This document shows positions 16,749 through 28,306 of a DNA stretch of 64,000 nt, in pieces. The DNA lies in assembly GCF_023277925.1 (NCBI RefSeq), contig NZ_CP063832.1, positions 620,001-684,000 on the forward strand. Direction: 5' to 3'. Under the pieces are notes generated by a model, which saw nothing but the letters and a program-made list of their open reading frames with translations, was not told the DNA's origin and made no database searches. Numbering within the stretch: the stretch's first letter is position 1; each line of letters opens with the position of its first letter. This DNA comes from Pseudomonas entomophila (GTDB taxonomy: Bacteria; Pseudomonadota; Gammaproteobacteria; Pseudomonadales; Pseudomonadaceae). The translations under genes were made by a program, and so were the position numbers.

Positions 16749-18062
16749 ATGCAAGTTTCTGTTGAAAACACTTCTGCTCTCGAGCGCCGCATGACCATCG
16801 CCGTTCCGGCCGAGCGCGTCGAGAACGAAGTCAACAAGCGTCTGCAGCAGACTGCCAAGCGCGCCAAGGTTGCCGGCTTCCGTCCGGGCAAGGTGCCGAT
16901 GAGCGTGATCCGCCAGCGTTTCGAAGCCGACGCCCGTCAAGAGGCTTTCGGTGACCTGGTCCAGGCTTCCTTCTACGAAGCCATCGTCGAGCAGAAGCTG
17001 AACCCGGCCGGTGCTCCTGCCGTTGAGCCGAAGTCGTTCGAGAAGGGCAAGGACCTGGAGTTCGTCGCCATCTTCGAAGTCTTCCCTGAATTCACCGTTG
17101 CCGGTTTCGAGTCGATCGCCGTCGAGCGCCTGAGCGCCGAAGTGGCTGACGCCGACCTGGACAACATGCTGGAAGTCCTGCGCAAGCAGAACACCCGTTT
17201 CGAGGCCGTCGAGCGCGCCGCGCAGAACGACGACCAGGTCAACATCGACTTCGTTGGCAAGATCGACGGTGAAGCCTTCGCCGGTGGTTCGGCCAAGGGT
17301 ACTCAGCTGGTGCTGGGCTCCGGCCGCATGATCCCAGGCTTTGAAGACGGCCTGGTCGGCGCCAAGGCTGGCGAAGAGCGCGTGGTCAACGTGACCTTCC
17401 CAGAGGACTACCAGAACCTGGACCTGGCTGGCAAAGCCGCTGAGTTCACCATTACTGTGAACAGCGTTTCCGCTCCTGTGCTGCCTGAGCTGAACGAAGC
17501 CTTCTTCGCCCAGTTCGGCATCAAGGAATCTTCGCTGGAAGGTTTCCGCGCCGAAGTTCGCAAGAACATGGAGCGTGAACTGCGCCAGGCCATCAAGGCC
17601 AAGGTCAAGAACCAGGTCATGGACGGTCTGCTGGCTGCCAACCCGATCGAAGTCCCGAAAGCCCTGCTGGAAAACGAAGTCAACCGTCTGCGCGTGCAGG
17701 CTGTTCAGCAGTTCGGTGGCAACATCAAGCCTGAGCAACTGCCGGCCGAACTGTTCGAAGAGCAAGCCAAGCGCCGTGTCGTGCTGGGCCTGATCGTGGC
17801 CGAAGTGGTCAAGCAGTTCGAACTGAAGCCTGATGAAGCCGAAGTTCGCAAGGTGATCGAGGAAATGGCCTCGGCTTATCAAGAGCCTGAGCAGGTCGTT
17901 GCCTGGTACTACAAGAACGACCAGCAACTGAACGAAGTCCGTTCGGTTGTACTGGAAGAACAAGTTGTAGATACTGTGCTGCAGAAAGCGACTGTGACCG
18001 ACAAATCGGTCTCGTACGAAGAAGCTGTCAAGCCAGCACAGGCACCTGCCGCCGCTGAGTGA
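16749..18062 (+). CDS. tig: Trigger factor
   Basis: 437 residues. Ribosome-associated chaperone with peptidyl-prolyl isomerase activity, acting on nascent chains at the exit tunnel. The N-terminal ribosome-docking signature [14 protein letters not shown] is at about residues 40-53. The FKBP-like domain spans ~150-245 ([19 protein letters not shown] and [20 protein letters not shown]), followed by the helical C-terminal arms. The start at [11 protein letters not shown] has AGGA at the right distance; an upstream in-frame start is ignored because the family begins here. It heads the conserved tig-clpP-clpX-lon series. Confidence 0.98.
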   Translation: MQVSVENTSALERRMTIAVPAERVENEVNKRLQQTAKRAKVAGFRPGKVPMSVIRQRFEADARQEAFGDLVQASFYEAIVEQKLNPAGAPAVEPKSFEKGKDLEFVAIFEVFPEFTVAGFESIAVERLSAEVADADLDNMLEVLRKQNTRFEAVERAAQNDDQVNIDFVGKIDGEAFAGGSAKGTQLVLGSGRMIPGFEDGLVGAKAGEERVVNVTFPEDYQNLDLAGKAAEFTITVNSVSAPVLPELNEAFFAQFGIKESSLEGFRAEVRKNMERELRQAIKAKVKNQVMDGLLAANPIEVPKALLENEVNRLRVQAVQQFGGNIKPEQLPAELFEEQAKRRVVLGLIVAEVVKQFELKPDEAEVRKVIEEMASAYQEPEQVVAWYYKNDQQLNEVRSVVLEEQVVDTVLQKATVTDKSVSYEEAVKPAQAPAAAE

Positions 18063-18087
18063 TAAGGCTTCTCTCGTAGGAACCCCA

Positions 18088-18112
18088 CAAGCCAGCCTTC
18101 GCGCTGGCTTGT
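18088..18112 (+). terminator. Hairpin between tig and clpP
   Basis: Perfect stem CAAGCCAGC-CTTCGC-GCTGGCTTG. No T-run follows, so it may act as an attenuator or mRNA stabiliser rather than a full terminator. Confidence 0.5.
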
Positions 18113-18152
18113 GCGTATTCAAGCCATGACTATTTGGGAGTGAGTGCAGGAC

Positions 18153-18794
18153 ATGTCCCGCAATTCTTATATTCAGCAGAGCTCTGACATCCAGGCCGCA
18201 GGCGGCCTGGTCCCGATGGTTATCGAGCAGTCCGCCCGTGGCGAACGCGCCTATGACATCTACTCGCGCCTCTTGAAGGAGCGGGTGATCTTCCTGGTTG
18301 GCCCCGTAGAAGACTACATGGCCAACCTGGTGGTGGCGCAACTGCTGTTCCTTGAGGCGGAAAACCCGGACAAGGATATCCATCTGTATATCAACTCGCC
18401 GGGCGGCTCGGTGACTGCCGGCATGTCGATCTACGACACCATGCAGTTCATCAAGCCGGACGTCTCGACCATCTGCATCGGCCAGGCCTGCAGCATGGGC
18501 GCCTTCCTGCTGGCGGCCGGTGCCGCCGGCAAGCGCCACTGCCTGCCCAACTCGCGGGTGATGATTCACCAGCCGCTGGGTGGCTTCCAGGGCCAGGCGA
18601 CCGACATCGAGATCCACGCCCAGGAAATCCTCAACATCAAGGCGCGCTTGAACGAGCTGCTGGCCCACCATACCGGCCAGTCGCTGGAGACCATCAAGCG
18701 CGATACCGAACGTGACAACTTCATGAGCGCTGCGCGCGCGGCCGAGTACGGCCTGATCGACTCGGTCTACGACAAGCGGCAACTGGCATCCTGA
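18153..18794 (+). CDS. clpP: ATP-dependent Clp protease proteolytic subunit
   Basis: 213 residues, S14 serine protease that forms the tetradecameric chamber used by ClpX (and ClpA). [11 protein letters not shown] holds the nucleophile Ser114 and [10 protein letters not shown] the His139; the glycine-rich strand [11 protein letters not shown] is present. The N-terminal ~15 residues look like the short propeptide seen in other bacteria. MSRNSYIQ was chosen as start; a GTG three codons upstream is also in frame. Confidence 0.98.
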   Translation: MSRNSYIQQSSDIQAAGGLVPMVIEQSARGERAYDIYSRLLKERVIFLVGPVEDYMANLVVAQLLFLEAENPDKDIHLYINSPGGSVTAGMSIYDTMQFIKPDVSTICIGQACSMGAFLLAAGAAGKRHCLPNSRVMIHQPLGGFQGQATDIEIHAQEILNIKARLNELLAHHTGQSLETIKRDTERDNFMSAARAAEYGLIDSVYDKRQLAS

Positions 18795-18902
18795 AGCAAT
18801 GCGCCAGAGCGGGCCGGCACGGATTGTGCCCGCCCGCGGACTTGAAAAAGCCAGCGATTGCCTTCATCTTGTGTTTCAAGCCTACCGGATTGGATCGATC
18901 GA

Positions 18903-20186
18903 ATGACTGACACCCGTAATGGCGAGGACAACGGCAAATTGCTCTATTGCTCCTTCTGCGGCAAAAGCCAGCACGAAGTACGCAAGTTGATTGCCGGCCC
19001 CTCGGTATTTATCTGCGACGAGTGCGTCGACCTGTGCAACGACATCATCCGTGAGGAGGTGCAGGAAGCCCAGGCCGAGAGCAATGCGCATAAATTACCC
19101 TCGCCGAAAGAAATCAGCGGCATCCTGGACCAGTACGTCATTGGCCAGGAGCGCGCGAAAAAGGTCCTGGCCGTAGCGGTGTACAACCACTACAAGCGCC
19201 TGAACCAGCGTGACAAGAAGGGCGACGAAGTCGAACTTGGCAAAAGCAACATCCTGCTGATCGGGCCGACCGGCTCGGGCAAGACGTTGCTCGCCGAGAC
19301 GCTCGCGCGCCTGCTGAACGTGCCGTTCACCATTGCCGACGCCACGACACTGACCGAAGCGGGTTATGTGGGCGAGGACGTCGAGAACATCATTCAGAAA
19401 CTGCTGCAAAAGTGCGACTACGACGTGGAAAAGGCCCAGATGGGCATCGTCTACATCGATGAGATCGACAAGATCTCGCGCAAGTCGGACAACCCGTCCA
19501 TCACCCGTGACGTCTCGGGCGAGGGCGTGCAGCAGGCACTGCTGAAGCTGATCGAAGGCACCGTCGCTTCCGTACCACCACAAGGTGGCCGCAAGCACCC
19601 GCAACAGGAATTCCTGCAGGTCGATACCCGCAACATCCTGTTCATTTGCGGTGGCGCCTTCTCTGGCCTGGAGAAAGTCATCCAGAACCGTTCCACCAAA
19701 GGTGGCATCGGTTTCAGTGCTGAAGTGCGTAGCAAGGAAGAAGGCAAGAAGGTTGGCGAGTCGCTGCGTGAAGTCGAGCCGGACGATCTGGTCAAGTTCG
19801 GCCTGATCCCCGAGTTCGTCGGTCGCCTGCCTGTACTGGCCACGCTGGACGAGCTGGATGAGGCTGCACTGATGCAGATCCTCACCGAGCCGAAGAACGC
19901 GCTGACCAAGCAGTATGCCAAGCTGTTCGAGATGGAAAGCGTCGACCTCGAGTTCCGCAGCGATGCGCTCAAGGCCGTGGCACGCAAGGCTCTGGAGCGC
20001 AAGACCGGCGCCCGTGGCCTGCGTTCCATCCTCGAAGGCGTGCTGCTCGACACCATGTACGAAATTCCTTCGCAGAAGGAAGTCAGCAAGGTGGTGATCG
20101 ACGAAAGCGTCATCGAAGGGACCTCGCAGCCGCTGCTGATCTACGAGAACAGCGAGCCGCAGGCCAAGGCCGCCCCCGACGCCTGA
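18903..20186 (+). CDS. clpX: Clp protease ATP-binding subunit ClpX
   Basis: 427 residues, AAA+ unfoldase that feeds tagged substrates to ClpP. The N-terminal zinc-binding domain has four cysteines ([11 protein letters not shown], then [10 protein letters not shown]). Walker A GPTGSGKT has its Lys at 127; Walker [11 protein letters not shown], the pore loop GYVGEDV and the ClpP-contact region [11 protein letters not shown] follow. It is 108 bases downstream of clpP. The ribosome-binding site is weak. Confidence 0.98.
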   Translation: MTDTRNGEDNGKLLYCSFCGKSQHEVRKLIAGPSVFICDECVDLCNDIIREEVQEAQAESNAHKLPSPKEISGILDQYVIGQERAKKVLAVAVYNHYKRLNQRDKKGDEVELGKSNILLIGPTGSGKTLLAETLARLLNVPFTIADATTLTEAGYVGEDVENIIQKLLQKCDYDVEKAQMGIVYIDEIDKISRKSDNPSITRDVSGEGVQQALLKLIEGTVASVPPQGGRKHPQQEFLQVDTRNILFICGGAFSGLEKVIQNRSTKGGIGFSAEVRSKEEGKKVGESLREVEPDDLVKFGLIPEFVGRLPVLATLDELDEAALMQILTEPKNALTKQYAKLFEMESVDLEFRSDALKAVARKALERKTGARGLRSILEGVLLDTMYEIPSQKEVSKVVIDESVIEGTSQPLLIYENSEPQAKAAPDA

Positions 20187-20210
20187 TCGGGCAGGGGTGC
20201 AGCAACCAGC

Positions 20211-20233
20211 AAAGGGGCCTTCGGGCCCCTTTC
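20211..20233 (+). terminator. clpX terminator
   Basis: AAAGGGGCC-TTC-GGGCCCCTTT followed by a short T/C tail, 25 bases after clpX. Confidence 0.85.
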
Positions 20234-20253
20234 TGCATTTCATGGACACTGCG

Positions 20254-20282
20254 CTTGTAATTTCCCAAGGCTGCCCCCACAT
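20254..20282 (+). promoter_or_regulatory. Heat-shock (sigma-32-like) promoter of lon
   Basis: CTTGTA, 15 bases, CCCCACAT, about 60 bases before lon. This matches the CTTGAA/CCCCAT pattern of RpoH promoters, as known for lon in other proteobacteria. Confidence 0.55.
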
Positions 20283-20341
20283 TAGCCCCAAGCACCATTT
20301 CCAAAGGTTTCCGGCCACAAGGCCGCTGTAGAGGCGAAATC

Positions 20342-22738
<2,397 letters not shown>

Positions 22739-22762
22739 TACGTATTTCGCTGGGGGGCTTGG

Positions 22763-22792
22763 TTGACAGTATTTTCGGGGCCTTGCTATAAA
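22763..22792 (+). promoter_or_regulatory. hupB promoter
   Basis: TTGACA, 18 bases, TATAAA: a near-consensus sigma-70 promoter about 100 bases before the hupB start. Confidence 0.8.
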
Positions 22793-22890
22793 GCGGCACG
22801 CCAGTGTCAACAGGCCACTCAGCGCTCGTTTCATTAGCTTTTCATTACATACTTAGAAACAAACTCAATAGAGAAATAAGGGGACTTAGA

Positions 22891-23163
22891 GTGAACAAGT
22901 CGGAACTGATTGACGCTATCGCCGCATCTGCTGACATCCCGAAAGCTGTAGCCGGCCGTGCGCTGGATGCAGTCATCGAATCCGTCACCGGCGCCCTGAA
23001 GCAAGGTGACGATGTGGTACTGGTTGGCTTCGGTACCTTCTCGGTCAAGGAGCGCGCCGAGCGTACCGGCCGCAACCCGCAAACCGGCAAGGCGATCAAG
23101 ATTGCTGCCGCCAAGGTTCCAGGCTTCAAGGCTGGCAAGGGTCTGAAAGACGCTGTCAACTAA
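22891..23163 (+). CDS. hupB: DNA-binding protein HU-beta
   Basis: 90 residues, nucleoid-associated HU subunit. [32 protein letters not shown] N-terminal helices are followed by [22 protein letters not shown], the DNA-binding beta-arm with its proline tip. The start codon is GTG, set by the fixed N-terminus MNKSEL and by AAGGGG eight to ten bases upstream. It lies between lon and ppiD with a strong promoter of its own. Confidence 0.97.
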   Translation: MNKSELIDAIAASADIPKAVAGRALDAVIESVTGALKQGDDVVLVGFGTFSVKERAERTGRNPQTGKAIKIAAAKVPGFKAGKGLKDAVN

Positions 23164-23244
23164 GTCGTCTTTCAGCCGGCTCGGGCTTCAACGAGCCGAC
23201 CGCGTGACGGCGGGTCGCAAACGTTCCCGCTGGCACGCTCGCTT

Positions 23245-23278
23245 CGAAAAGGCGCATCCACTGGATGCGCCTTTCTTC
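23245..23278 (+). terminator. hupB terminator
   Basis: AAAAGGCGCATCC-ACT-GGATGCGCCTTTCTT: a long stem ending in T-rich sequence, 80 bases after hupB. Confidence 0.85.
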
Positions 23279-23342
23279 TATCAGGATTCTACCCACGCTC
23301 CGCGGTTGTCGACGCAGTGGTACAGCCGTTTCTGGGGGACGC

Positions 23343-25202
23343 ATGCTGCAGAATATCAGGGACAATTCACAAGGTTGGATTGCCAAGACCATCATTGGCC
23401 TCATCGTCGTGCTCATGGCGTTGACCGGCTTCGAAGCCATCTTCCAAGCCGCCACCCATAGCCAGGACGCCGCCAAGGTAAACGGCCAGACCATCAGCCA
23501 GAACGAACTGAGCCAGGCCGTCGACATGCAGCGCCGCCAGCTGATGCAACAGCTGGGCAAGGATTTCGACCCTGCGCTGCTGGACGAGAAGATGCTGCGC
23601 GAAGCCGCGCTCAAGGGGCTGATCGATCGCAAGCTGCTGCTGCAGGGGGCCGAAGACGCCAAGTTCGCTTTCTCCGAGGCCGCGCTGGATCAACTGATCC
23701 TGCAGACGCCTGAATTCCAGGTCGATGGCAAGTTCAGCGCCGATCGTTTCGATTCGGTCATCCGCCAGATGGGCTACGGGCGCATGCAGTTCCGCGAGAT
23801 GCTGGCCCAGGAAATGCTCATCGGCCAACTGCGCACCGGCCTTGCCGGCAGCAGTTTCGTCACCGACAAGCAGGTCGAGGCCTTCGCTCGCCTGGAGAAG
23901 CAGACCCGTGACTTCGCCGCGCTGACCTTCAAGGCCGACCCGGCCGCAGTCAAGGTGAGCGACGAGGAGGTCAAGGCGCACTATGACCAGCACGCCAAGG
24001 AGTTTATGACCCCCGACCAGGTGGTCATCGACTACATCGAGCTGAAGAAGTCGGCCTTCTTCGCCCAGGTCAAGGTCAGCGACGATGAGCTCAAGGCGCT
24101 GTACGAGAAGGAGATCGCCAACCTTGGCGAGCAGCGCCATGCCGCGCACATCCTGATCGAGGTCAACGACAAGACCACCGATGCCCAGGCCAAGGCCCGC
24201 ATCGAGGAAATCCAGCAACGTCTGGAAAAGGGTGAGGACTTCGCCAAGCTGGCCAAGGAGTTCTCCCAGGACCCAGGTTCCGCCAATGCAGGCGGCGACC
24301 TCGGCTTTGCTGGCCCAGGTGTGTACGACCCGACCTTCGAGGACGCGCTGTACAAGCTGAACAAGGATCAGGTGTCCGCCCCGGTGCGCACCCAGTTCGG
24401 CTACCACCTGGTCAAGCTGCTGGGCGTCCAGGCACCTGACGTGCCGAGCTTCGCCAGCCTGAAGGATAAGCTGACCCACGAGCTGAAGACCCAGCAAGTG
24501 GAGCAGCGCTTCGTCGAGGCGACCAAGCAACTCGAGGATGCTGCGTTCGAGGCATCCGACCTGGTTCAGCCTGCGCAGGACCTGGGCCTGAAAGTGCAGA
24601 CCTCCGCGGCGTTCGGCCGTGAAGGTGGCGAAGGTATCACGGCCAACCGTGCGGTGATCCAGGCTGCCTTCAGCGAGCAGGTGCTGGAGGATAGCGCCAA
24701 CAGCAACGGCATCGAGCTGGACCCGGAGACCGTGGTGGTATTGCGGGTCAAGGAGCACCGCAAGCCTGAACAGTTGCCCCTGGAGGCCGTGGCCAAGAAC
24801 ATCAGCCAGCACTTGGCCAAGGAGAAGGCGACCGCCGAACTCAAGGCCAAGGCCGACAAGCTGATCGCCGGCCTGCGTGATGGCTCGGTCAAGGCCGCGA
24901 GCCAGAGCTGGAAGGTCCAGGAAGCGGTGACCCGCGGTCAGGACGGTATCGATCCGGCCGAGCTGCAGGCGGTGTTCCGCATGGCCAAGCCCGAGTCCAA
25001 GGACAAGCCCGTGTATGGCAGTGTAGTGCTGGGCGATGGCAGCCTGGTGGTCCTGCAGCTCAAGGGTGTCAACGAAGGCGCTGCCGCCACCGACGAGGAG
25101 AAGGGGCAGATTCGCCGCTACCTCGCTTCGCGTGCCGGTTCGCAGGACTTCGCGGCCTACCGCAAGTTGCTGGAAGGCAGTGCCGATATCACGCGCTACT
25201 GA
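23343..25202 (+). CDS. ppiD: Periplasmic folding chaperone PpiD
   Basis: 619 residues, anchored to the inner membrane by one N-terminal helix (residues ~15-36, TIIGLIVVLMALTGFEAIF), with the rest in the periplasm near the Sec exit. A SurA_N-like chaperone region is followed by one parvulin domain (about 262-360, RHAAHILIEV to FGYHLVKLLGV). The start at MLQNIRDN has a strong GGGGGA; an upstream frame is rejected because it overlaps the hupB terminator. PpiD usually has little isomerase activity and works as a chaperone for outer-membrane proteins. Confidence 0.96.
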   Translation: MLQNIRDNSQGWIAKTIIGLIVVLMALTGFEAIFQAATHSQDAAKVNGQTISQNELSQAVDMQRRQLMQQLGKDFDPALLDEKMLREAALKGLIDRKLLLQGAEDAKFAFSEAALDQLILQTPEFQVDGKFSADRFDSVIRQMGYGRMQFREMLAQEMLIGQLRTGLAGSSFVTDKQVEAFARLEKQTRDFAALTFKADPAAVKVSDEEVKAHYDQHAKEFMTPDQVVIDYIELKKSAFFAQVKVSDDELKALYEKEIANLGEQRHAAHILIEVNDKTTDAQAKARIEEIQQRLEKGEDFAKLAKEFSQDPGSANAGGDLGFAGPGVYDPTFEDALYKLNKDQVSAPVRTQFGYHLVKLLGVQAPDVPSFASLKDKLTHELKTQQVEQRFVEATKQLEDAAFEASDLVQPAQDLGLKVQTSAAFGREGGEGITANRAVIQAAFSEQVLEDSANSNGIELDPETVVVLRVKEHRKPEQLPLEAVAKNISQHLAKEKATAELKAKADKLIAGLRDGSVKAASQSWKVQEAVTRGQDGIDPAELQAVFRMAKPESKDKPVYGSVVLGDGSLVVLQLKGVNEGAAATDEEKGQIRRYLASRAGSQDFAAYRKLLEGSADITRY

Positions 25203-25217
25203 GTGGTGCACCGATCA

Positions 25218-25249
25218 CGAAACAGGCCGCTTATGCGGCCTGTTTCGTT
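25218..25249 (+). terminator. ppiD terminator
   Basis: GAAACAGGCCGC-TTAT-GCGGCCTGTTTC with following T-rich sequence. It ends just before the insertion sequence. Confidence 0.85.
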
Positions 25250-25348
25250 TCCGGGGGTTCTGCCTGTAATCGGATGGACTCGCCCCCGCCGAGGCATCAC
25301 AGTGCCACGGTGGCGTTCTAAAAAGCCAACGGCAGCGAGGGCGAGACC

Positions 25349-26452
25349 ATGAGCAAGCATAGGACGAAGCGCAATTCCCTGTCTTCCAACGATGTAACGC
25401 TTTGCCAACATCTGTCAGTCGACCTGGCCAAGCAAGTCTTTCAGGTGGCCGGAGATGACGGTTCCGGGCGCGTCATCTACGAAGATCGAATCAAATCCCG
25501 TGAAGCCTTTCATGCGTTCCTGACCAGGCTGCCACCCACTGTGACGGTCCTGATGGAAAGTGGCCCCGGCGCTCAAGCATGGGGGCGTTTGCTACAGGCG
25601 CAGGGAACGCCAGTCCGCATCCTGCCCGCGCAGCGAGTGGCGGAGCACCGCAGTGGTGCCAAGAACGATCGTAACGACGCCCATGCCATCTTGCGCGCAG
25701 GCCGGGATACCAGCATTGCTGCGGTGCCGATCAAGAGCACTGCCGCTTTGGCGATTCAAGCCTTACACCGCGCCCGCAGAGGCTATGTCAGGCGCCACAC
25801 CGCGCTAGGCAACCAGATCCGCGGCCTGTTACTGGAACAGGGCGTCGCCCTGGCGCAAGGCGATTTAGCCGTCAGCCACGGTGTACCGCGCATTCTTGAA
25901 GATACGACTCAACCATTGCCAGATCTGCTGCGTGAATTGCTCGATGAACTGCTCGCCGAATGGCGCTATCTGAGTGAGCGTATCGCCATCCTGACAGGAC
26001 GGCTCGAAACAGCGGCGCAGGCCGACAAGGTCGCATGCCGCCTGATGACGATACGCGGTGTCGGCCCGATCATCGCCACAGCGATGCTGGCCAAGCAGCC
26101 TGAACCTTCGCGTTTCCCCAATGCTCGACAGTTTGCCGCTTACTTTGGCCTGGTGCCCGACCAGCACAGCAGTGGAAAGAAGGTCAGGCTAGGCAAGATG
26201 AGCAAGCGAGGTGACGGCTACCTGCGCAGCATGATGATCCAGGGTGCGCACGCGGTTCTTAGCCATTTGAAGCCTGATTCCGATCAGCCAGACGATCGCC
26301 GCCTCTTGCGATGGTTAACTCGACTTGGTCGCAAGGAGGCGGCGATCAGACTGGCTAATCGAAATCTGCGCATCATCTGGGTGCTGCTACAAGGTGAGCA
26401 GGTCTACCAACGCCAACCGAACGATCGTCAGGAGCCCGCCATGAGCCACTGA
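25349..26452 (+). CDS. IS110/IS1111-family transposase (DEDD recombinase)
   Basis: 367 residues, apparently intact. The N-terminal RuvC-like domain contains SVDLAKQVFQVAG (Asp25), VLMESGPGAQAWGR (Glu) and AKNDRNDAHAIL (two Asp), the DEDD set of this family. The C-terminal part has the Transposase_20 pattern TIRGVGPIIATAMLA and YFGLVPDQHSSGKK, with the conserved catalytic-serine region (RLGKMSKRGDGYLRSMMIQGA). These enzymes act through a circular intermediate and are guided by a small RNA from the element's own non-coding end. Codon use is slightly less G+C-rich than the host genes. Confidence 0.95.
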   Translation: MSKHRTKRNSLSSNDVTLCQHLSVDLAKQVFQVAGDDGSGRVIYEDRIKSREAFHAFLTRLPPTVTVLMESGPGAQAWGRLLQAQGTPVRILPAQRVAEHRSGAKNDRNDAHAILRAGRDTSIAAVPIKSTAALAIQALHRARRGYVRRHTALGNQIRGLLLEQGVALAQGDLAVSHGVPRILEDTTQPLPDLLRELLDELLAEWRYLSERIAILTGRLETAAQADKVACRLMTIRGVGPIIATAMLAKQPEPSRFPNARQFAAYFGLVPDQHSSGKKVRLGKMSKRGDGYLRSMMIQGAHAVLSHLKPDSDQPDDRRLLRWLTRLGRKEAAIRLANRNLRIIWVLLQGEQVYQRQPNDRQEPAMSH

Positions 26453-26688
26453 CTTACAGTGTTACGCCACCGGGGTGCCGAGCGCCCCAGCCCCTGCTAG
26501 TGAACATCGACCCTAGGTAAGACCGTCGCGGATTAATGCCTACGCTCCTACCGGCCCAAGAGGCCTAAATGTAATGGGCATGCTGCGAGCTCACCCCGAT
26601 GTTGGCCAGAAGCACCAAGCTTCCTCGAATAGGCCTGATACATAGATGCAACCGGGTAACCTTGTTCGAAAAGCAGGTAGACAATGTA
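26453..26688 (+). ncRNA. Putative guide (bridge/seek) RNA region of the insertion sequence
   Basis: A 236-base non-coding stretch between transposase stop and right inverted repeat. It contains hairpin GGGGTG-CCGAG-CGCCCC (near 26470) and the long-range pairing AGGCCTA/TAGGCCT. The 9-base CGCTCCTAC (26543-26551) is complementary to GTAGGAGCG, the REP sequence across the rejoined insertion point. IS1111 elements are known to encode their targeting RNA downstream of the transposase, so this is the expected place. RNA ends and promoter are not determined. Confidence 0.55.
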
Positions 26689-26701
26689 GGCGAGTCCATA
26701 C

Positions 26702-26787
26702 ATAGGAGCGGCTTTAGCCGCGATGCGGTTGACGCGGTACCTGGCATCGGCTGCGCCGGTGTTCGCGGCTGAAGCCGCTCCTACAGG
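26702..26787. repeat. REP pair interrupted at its left edge by the insertion sequence
   Basis: TAGGAGCGGCTTTAGCCGC and the inverted GCGGCTGAAGCCGCTCCTAC face each other across about 45 bases. The first REP lacks its leading CCTG, which is found on the other side of the insertion sequence. Confidence 0.85.
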
Positions 26788-26814
26788 TATCTGAGCATCG
26801 GGCAGGGCCCCGGG

Positions 26815-27855
26815 CTAGCGGCGCTGCCCTTCATGGGCGTCCAGCGTGTCCCGCGCAATTTCCCGTCCCAGGGCAATCAACTCCGGCGCCTTGTAGAACT
26901 CGAAGAACCGGCAGACCCGCTTGGGCACATTGATCAGCACATCGGGTGGATAGCCCGCGATCTTGTACTGCGCCAACGACGTCTGCATCACCTCGAAACT
27001 CTGGTTGATCAGGTCGAGCAGGGAGGCCGGGCCGACGTTGTCGATGATGAAAGAACCCGTGGCCGATTTCGGGGCGCCTTCGCTTTCCGGCGCCGCTGCT
27101 GGTTGCTGGCCTTCGGGTTCGGCACTCTCACCCAGCCAAGGATTGGGGGGGGCCAGGCTCTCCACGGTGATCTCCTGCTCGATGCGTATCAATTGCTCGG
27201 CCGGCTTGCGGCGAAAAGGCAGGCGTGAGCCGAGCGAACTGATCAGTGAGTCAAAACGCATCTTGAACGCCGCCGGGCGCTCGATCACAGGTAGCTGGTA
27301 TTGTTTCTGGTTGGTGGCGTTGAGGTTGACCGCGATGATCAGGTCACAGTGGCTGGACACCACCGGCACGATCGGCAGCGGGTTGAGAATGCCGCCGTCG
27401 ACCAGCATCCGATTGCCCTGCACCACAGGGGTGAACAGGCTGGGGATCGCCGCCGAGGCGCGCATGGCCTGATGCAGGCAACCTTCCTGGAACCAGATTT
27501 CCTGTTGATTGGTCAGGTCAGTGGCCACCGCAGTGTAGGGAATGCGCAATTGTTCGATGTTGATCTCACCGACGATCTTGCGAATCTGCCCGAACACCTT
27601 GTCGCCCCTTATGGCTCCCAGGCGAAAGCTCACATCGACCAGGCGCAGCACGTCGAGGTAGTCCAGGCTTTCGATCCAGTTACGGTACTCGTCCAGCTTC
27701 CCGGCGGCATAGATGCCGCCGATCACGGCGCCCATCGAGCAGCCGGCGATACAGCCGATCTCGTAACCACGTCGCTCGATTTCCTCGATCACGCCGATGT
27801 GCGCGTACCCCCGGGCGCCGCCCGAACCGAGTACCAGTGCCACGCGTTTGCTCAT
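26815..27855 (-). CDS. Patatin-like phospholipase family protein (RssA/YlbK-like)
   Basis: 346 residues, cytoplasmic. The patatin fold is shown by the oxyanion loop GSGGARGYAHIG, the nucleophile elbow GCSMG with Ser40 and the catalytic Asp153 in VDGGILNP. The ~110 residues after the core include a Pro/Glu/Ala-rich linker (EPEGQQPAAAPESEGAPKS) and a helical C-terminus. Such proteins are serine lipid hydrolases; the true substrate is unknown. GGGGGGA lies before the ATG. No operon partner is visible: the next gene upstream is divergent. Confidence 0.9.
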   Translation of the reverse strand: MSKRVALVLGSGGARGYAHIGVIEEIERRGYEIGCIAGCSMGAVIGGIYAAGKLDEYRNWIESLDYLDVLRLVDVSFRLGAIRGDKVFGQIRKIVGEINIEQLRIPYTAVATDLTNQQEIWFQEGCLHQAMRASAAIPSLFTPVVQGNRMLVDGGILNPLPIVPVVSSHCDLIIAVNLNATNQKQYQLPVIERPAAFKMRFDSLISSLGSRLPFRRKPAEQLIRIEQEITVESLAPPNPWLGESAEPEGQQPAAAPESEGAPKSATGSFIIDNVGPASLLDLINQSFEVMQTSLAQYKIAGYPPDVLINVPKRVCRFFEFYKAPELIALGREIARDTLDAHEGQRR

Positions 27856-28012
27856 GATTTTCCCCCCAGGCTTGTGCCACCATGGTCCAACAATGCACCC
27901 ATTGCCGCCTGTGCTTCAATGTAGCCCGCGCTGGACTACGCTGAGCAGGGCACTTTTCGTTTGCTTTGCCGTCGAACGGCCAGTTATGTCATACAGCCTT
28001 GAGGTATCACCG

Positions 28013-28291
28013 ATGAAAGCTTGGATCACCCTTCCTCTGATTGCCCTGGCCCTGGCGGGTTGCGCGGGCAAGACGGCCTACCGCGACAGCTGCGCGACAC
28101 AGCTCGATGCCGCCTGGAAGGAGTTGGACCTGGCCAAGGCCGAAGGCTTCGCGGGCACCGTCAGTTACTCCAAGGCACTGTCGTTGCTGACCGGGGCCAA
28201 GACCCAGCAACAGTTCGAAGGCTTCGAGGGCTGCACCCGCAAGGCTGAGAAGGCGCGGTTCTATATTCGTGAGTCTCGCGCCGGACGTTGA
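28013..28291 (+). CDS. Small lipoprotein
   Basis: 92 residues. Signal peptide with lipobox LALAGC places the acylated cysteine at residue 17. The mature part is charged and helical and has two further Cys residues (DSCATQL and FEGCTRK) that could form a disulfide in the periplasm. The start at MKAWITL with GAGG upstream was preferred over a longer frame. Function unknown. It precedes the CHAD gene by 15 bases and is likely co-transcribed with it. Confidence 0.85.
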   Translation: MKAWITLPLIALALAGCAGKTAYRDSCATQLDAAWKELDLAKAEGFAGTVSYSKALSLLTGAKTQQQFEGFEGCTRKAEKARFYIRESRAGR

Positions 28292-28306
28292 CCCGAGGAG
28301 GGCGCC

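Larger units (their letters stand above)
25268..26701 (+). mobile_element. IS110-family insertion sequence, IS1111-like, inserted in a REP element
   Basis: About 1.43 kb. An 11-bp inverted repeat lies slightly inside each end: ATGGACTCGCC at 25274-25284 and GGCGAGTCCAT at 26689-26699, the subterminal arrangement typical of the IS1111 group. Outside the ends, CTGCCTGTA on the left and TAGGAGCGGCTTTAGCCGC on the right join into the common REP sequence CCTGTAGGAGCGGCTTTAGCC. The element has therefore split a REP copy. Exact end bases are uncertain by 2-4 positions because of a possible shared TA. Known Pseudomonas IS110/IS1111 elements also target REPs. Confidence 0.88.

Noticed and set aside
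16722..18782. 686-codon minus-strand frame opposite tig and clpP
   Set aside because: Both genes on the plus strand are certain; the frame spans two genes and their gap with low-complexity His/Leu/Val-rich content.
26453..26701. Minus-strand 60-codon frame in the insertion sequence's right end
   Set aside because: It overlaps the inverted repeat and the putative guide RNA and has no coding signature.
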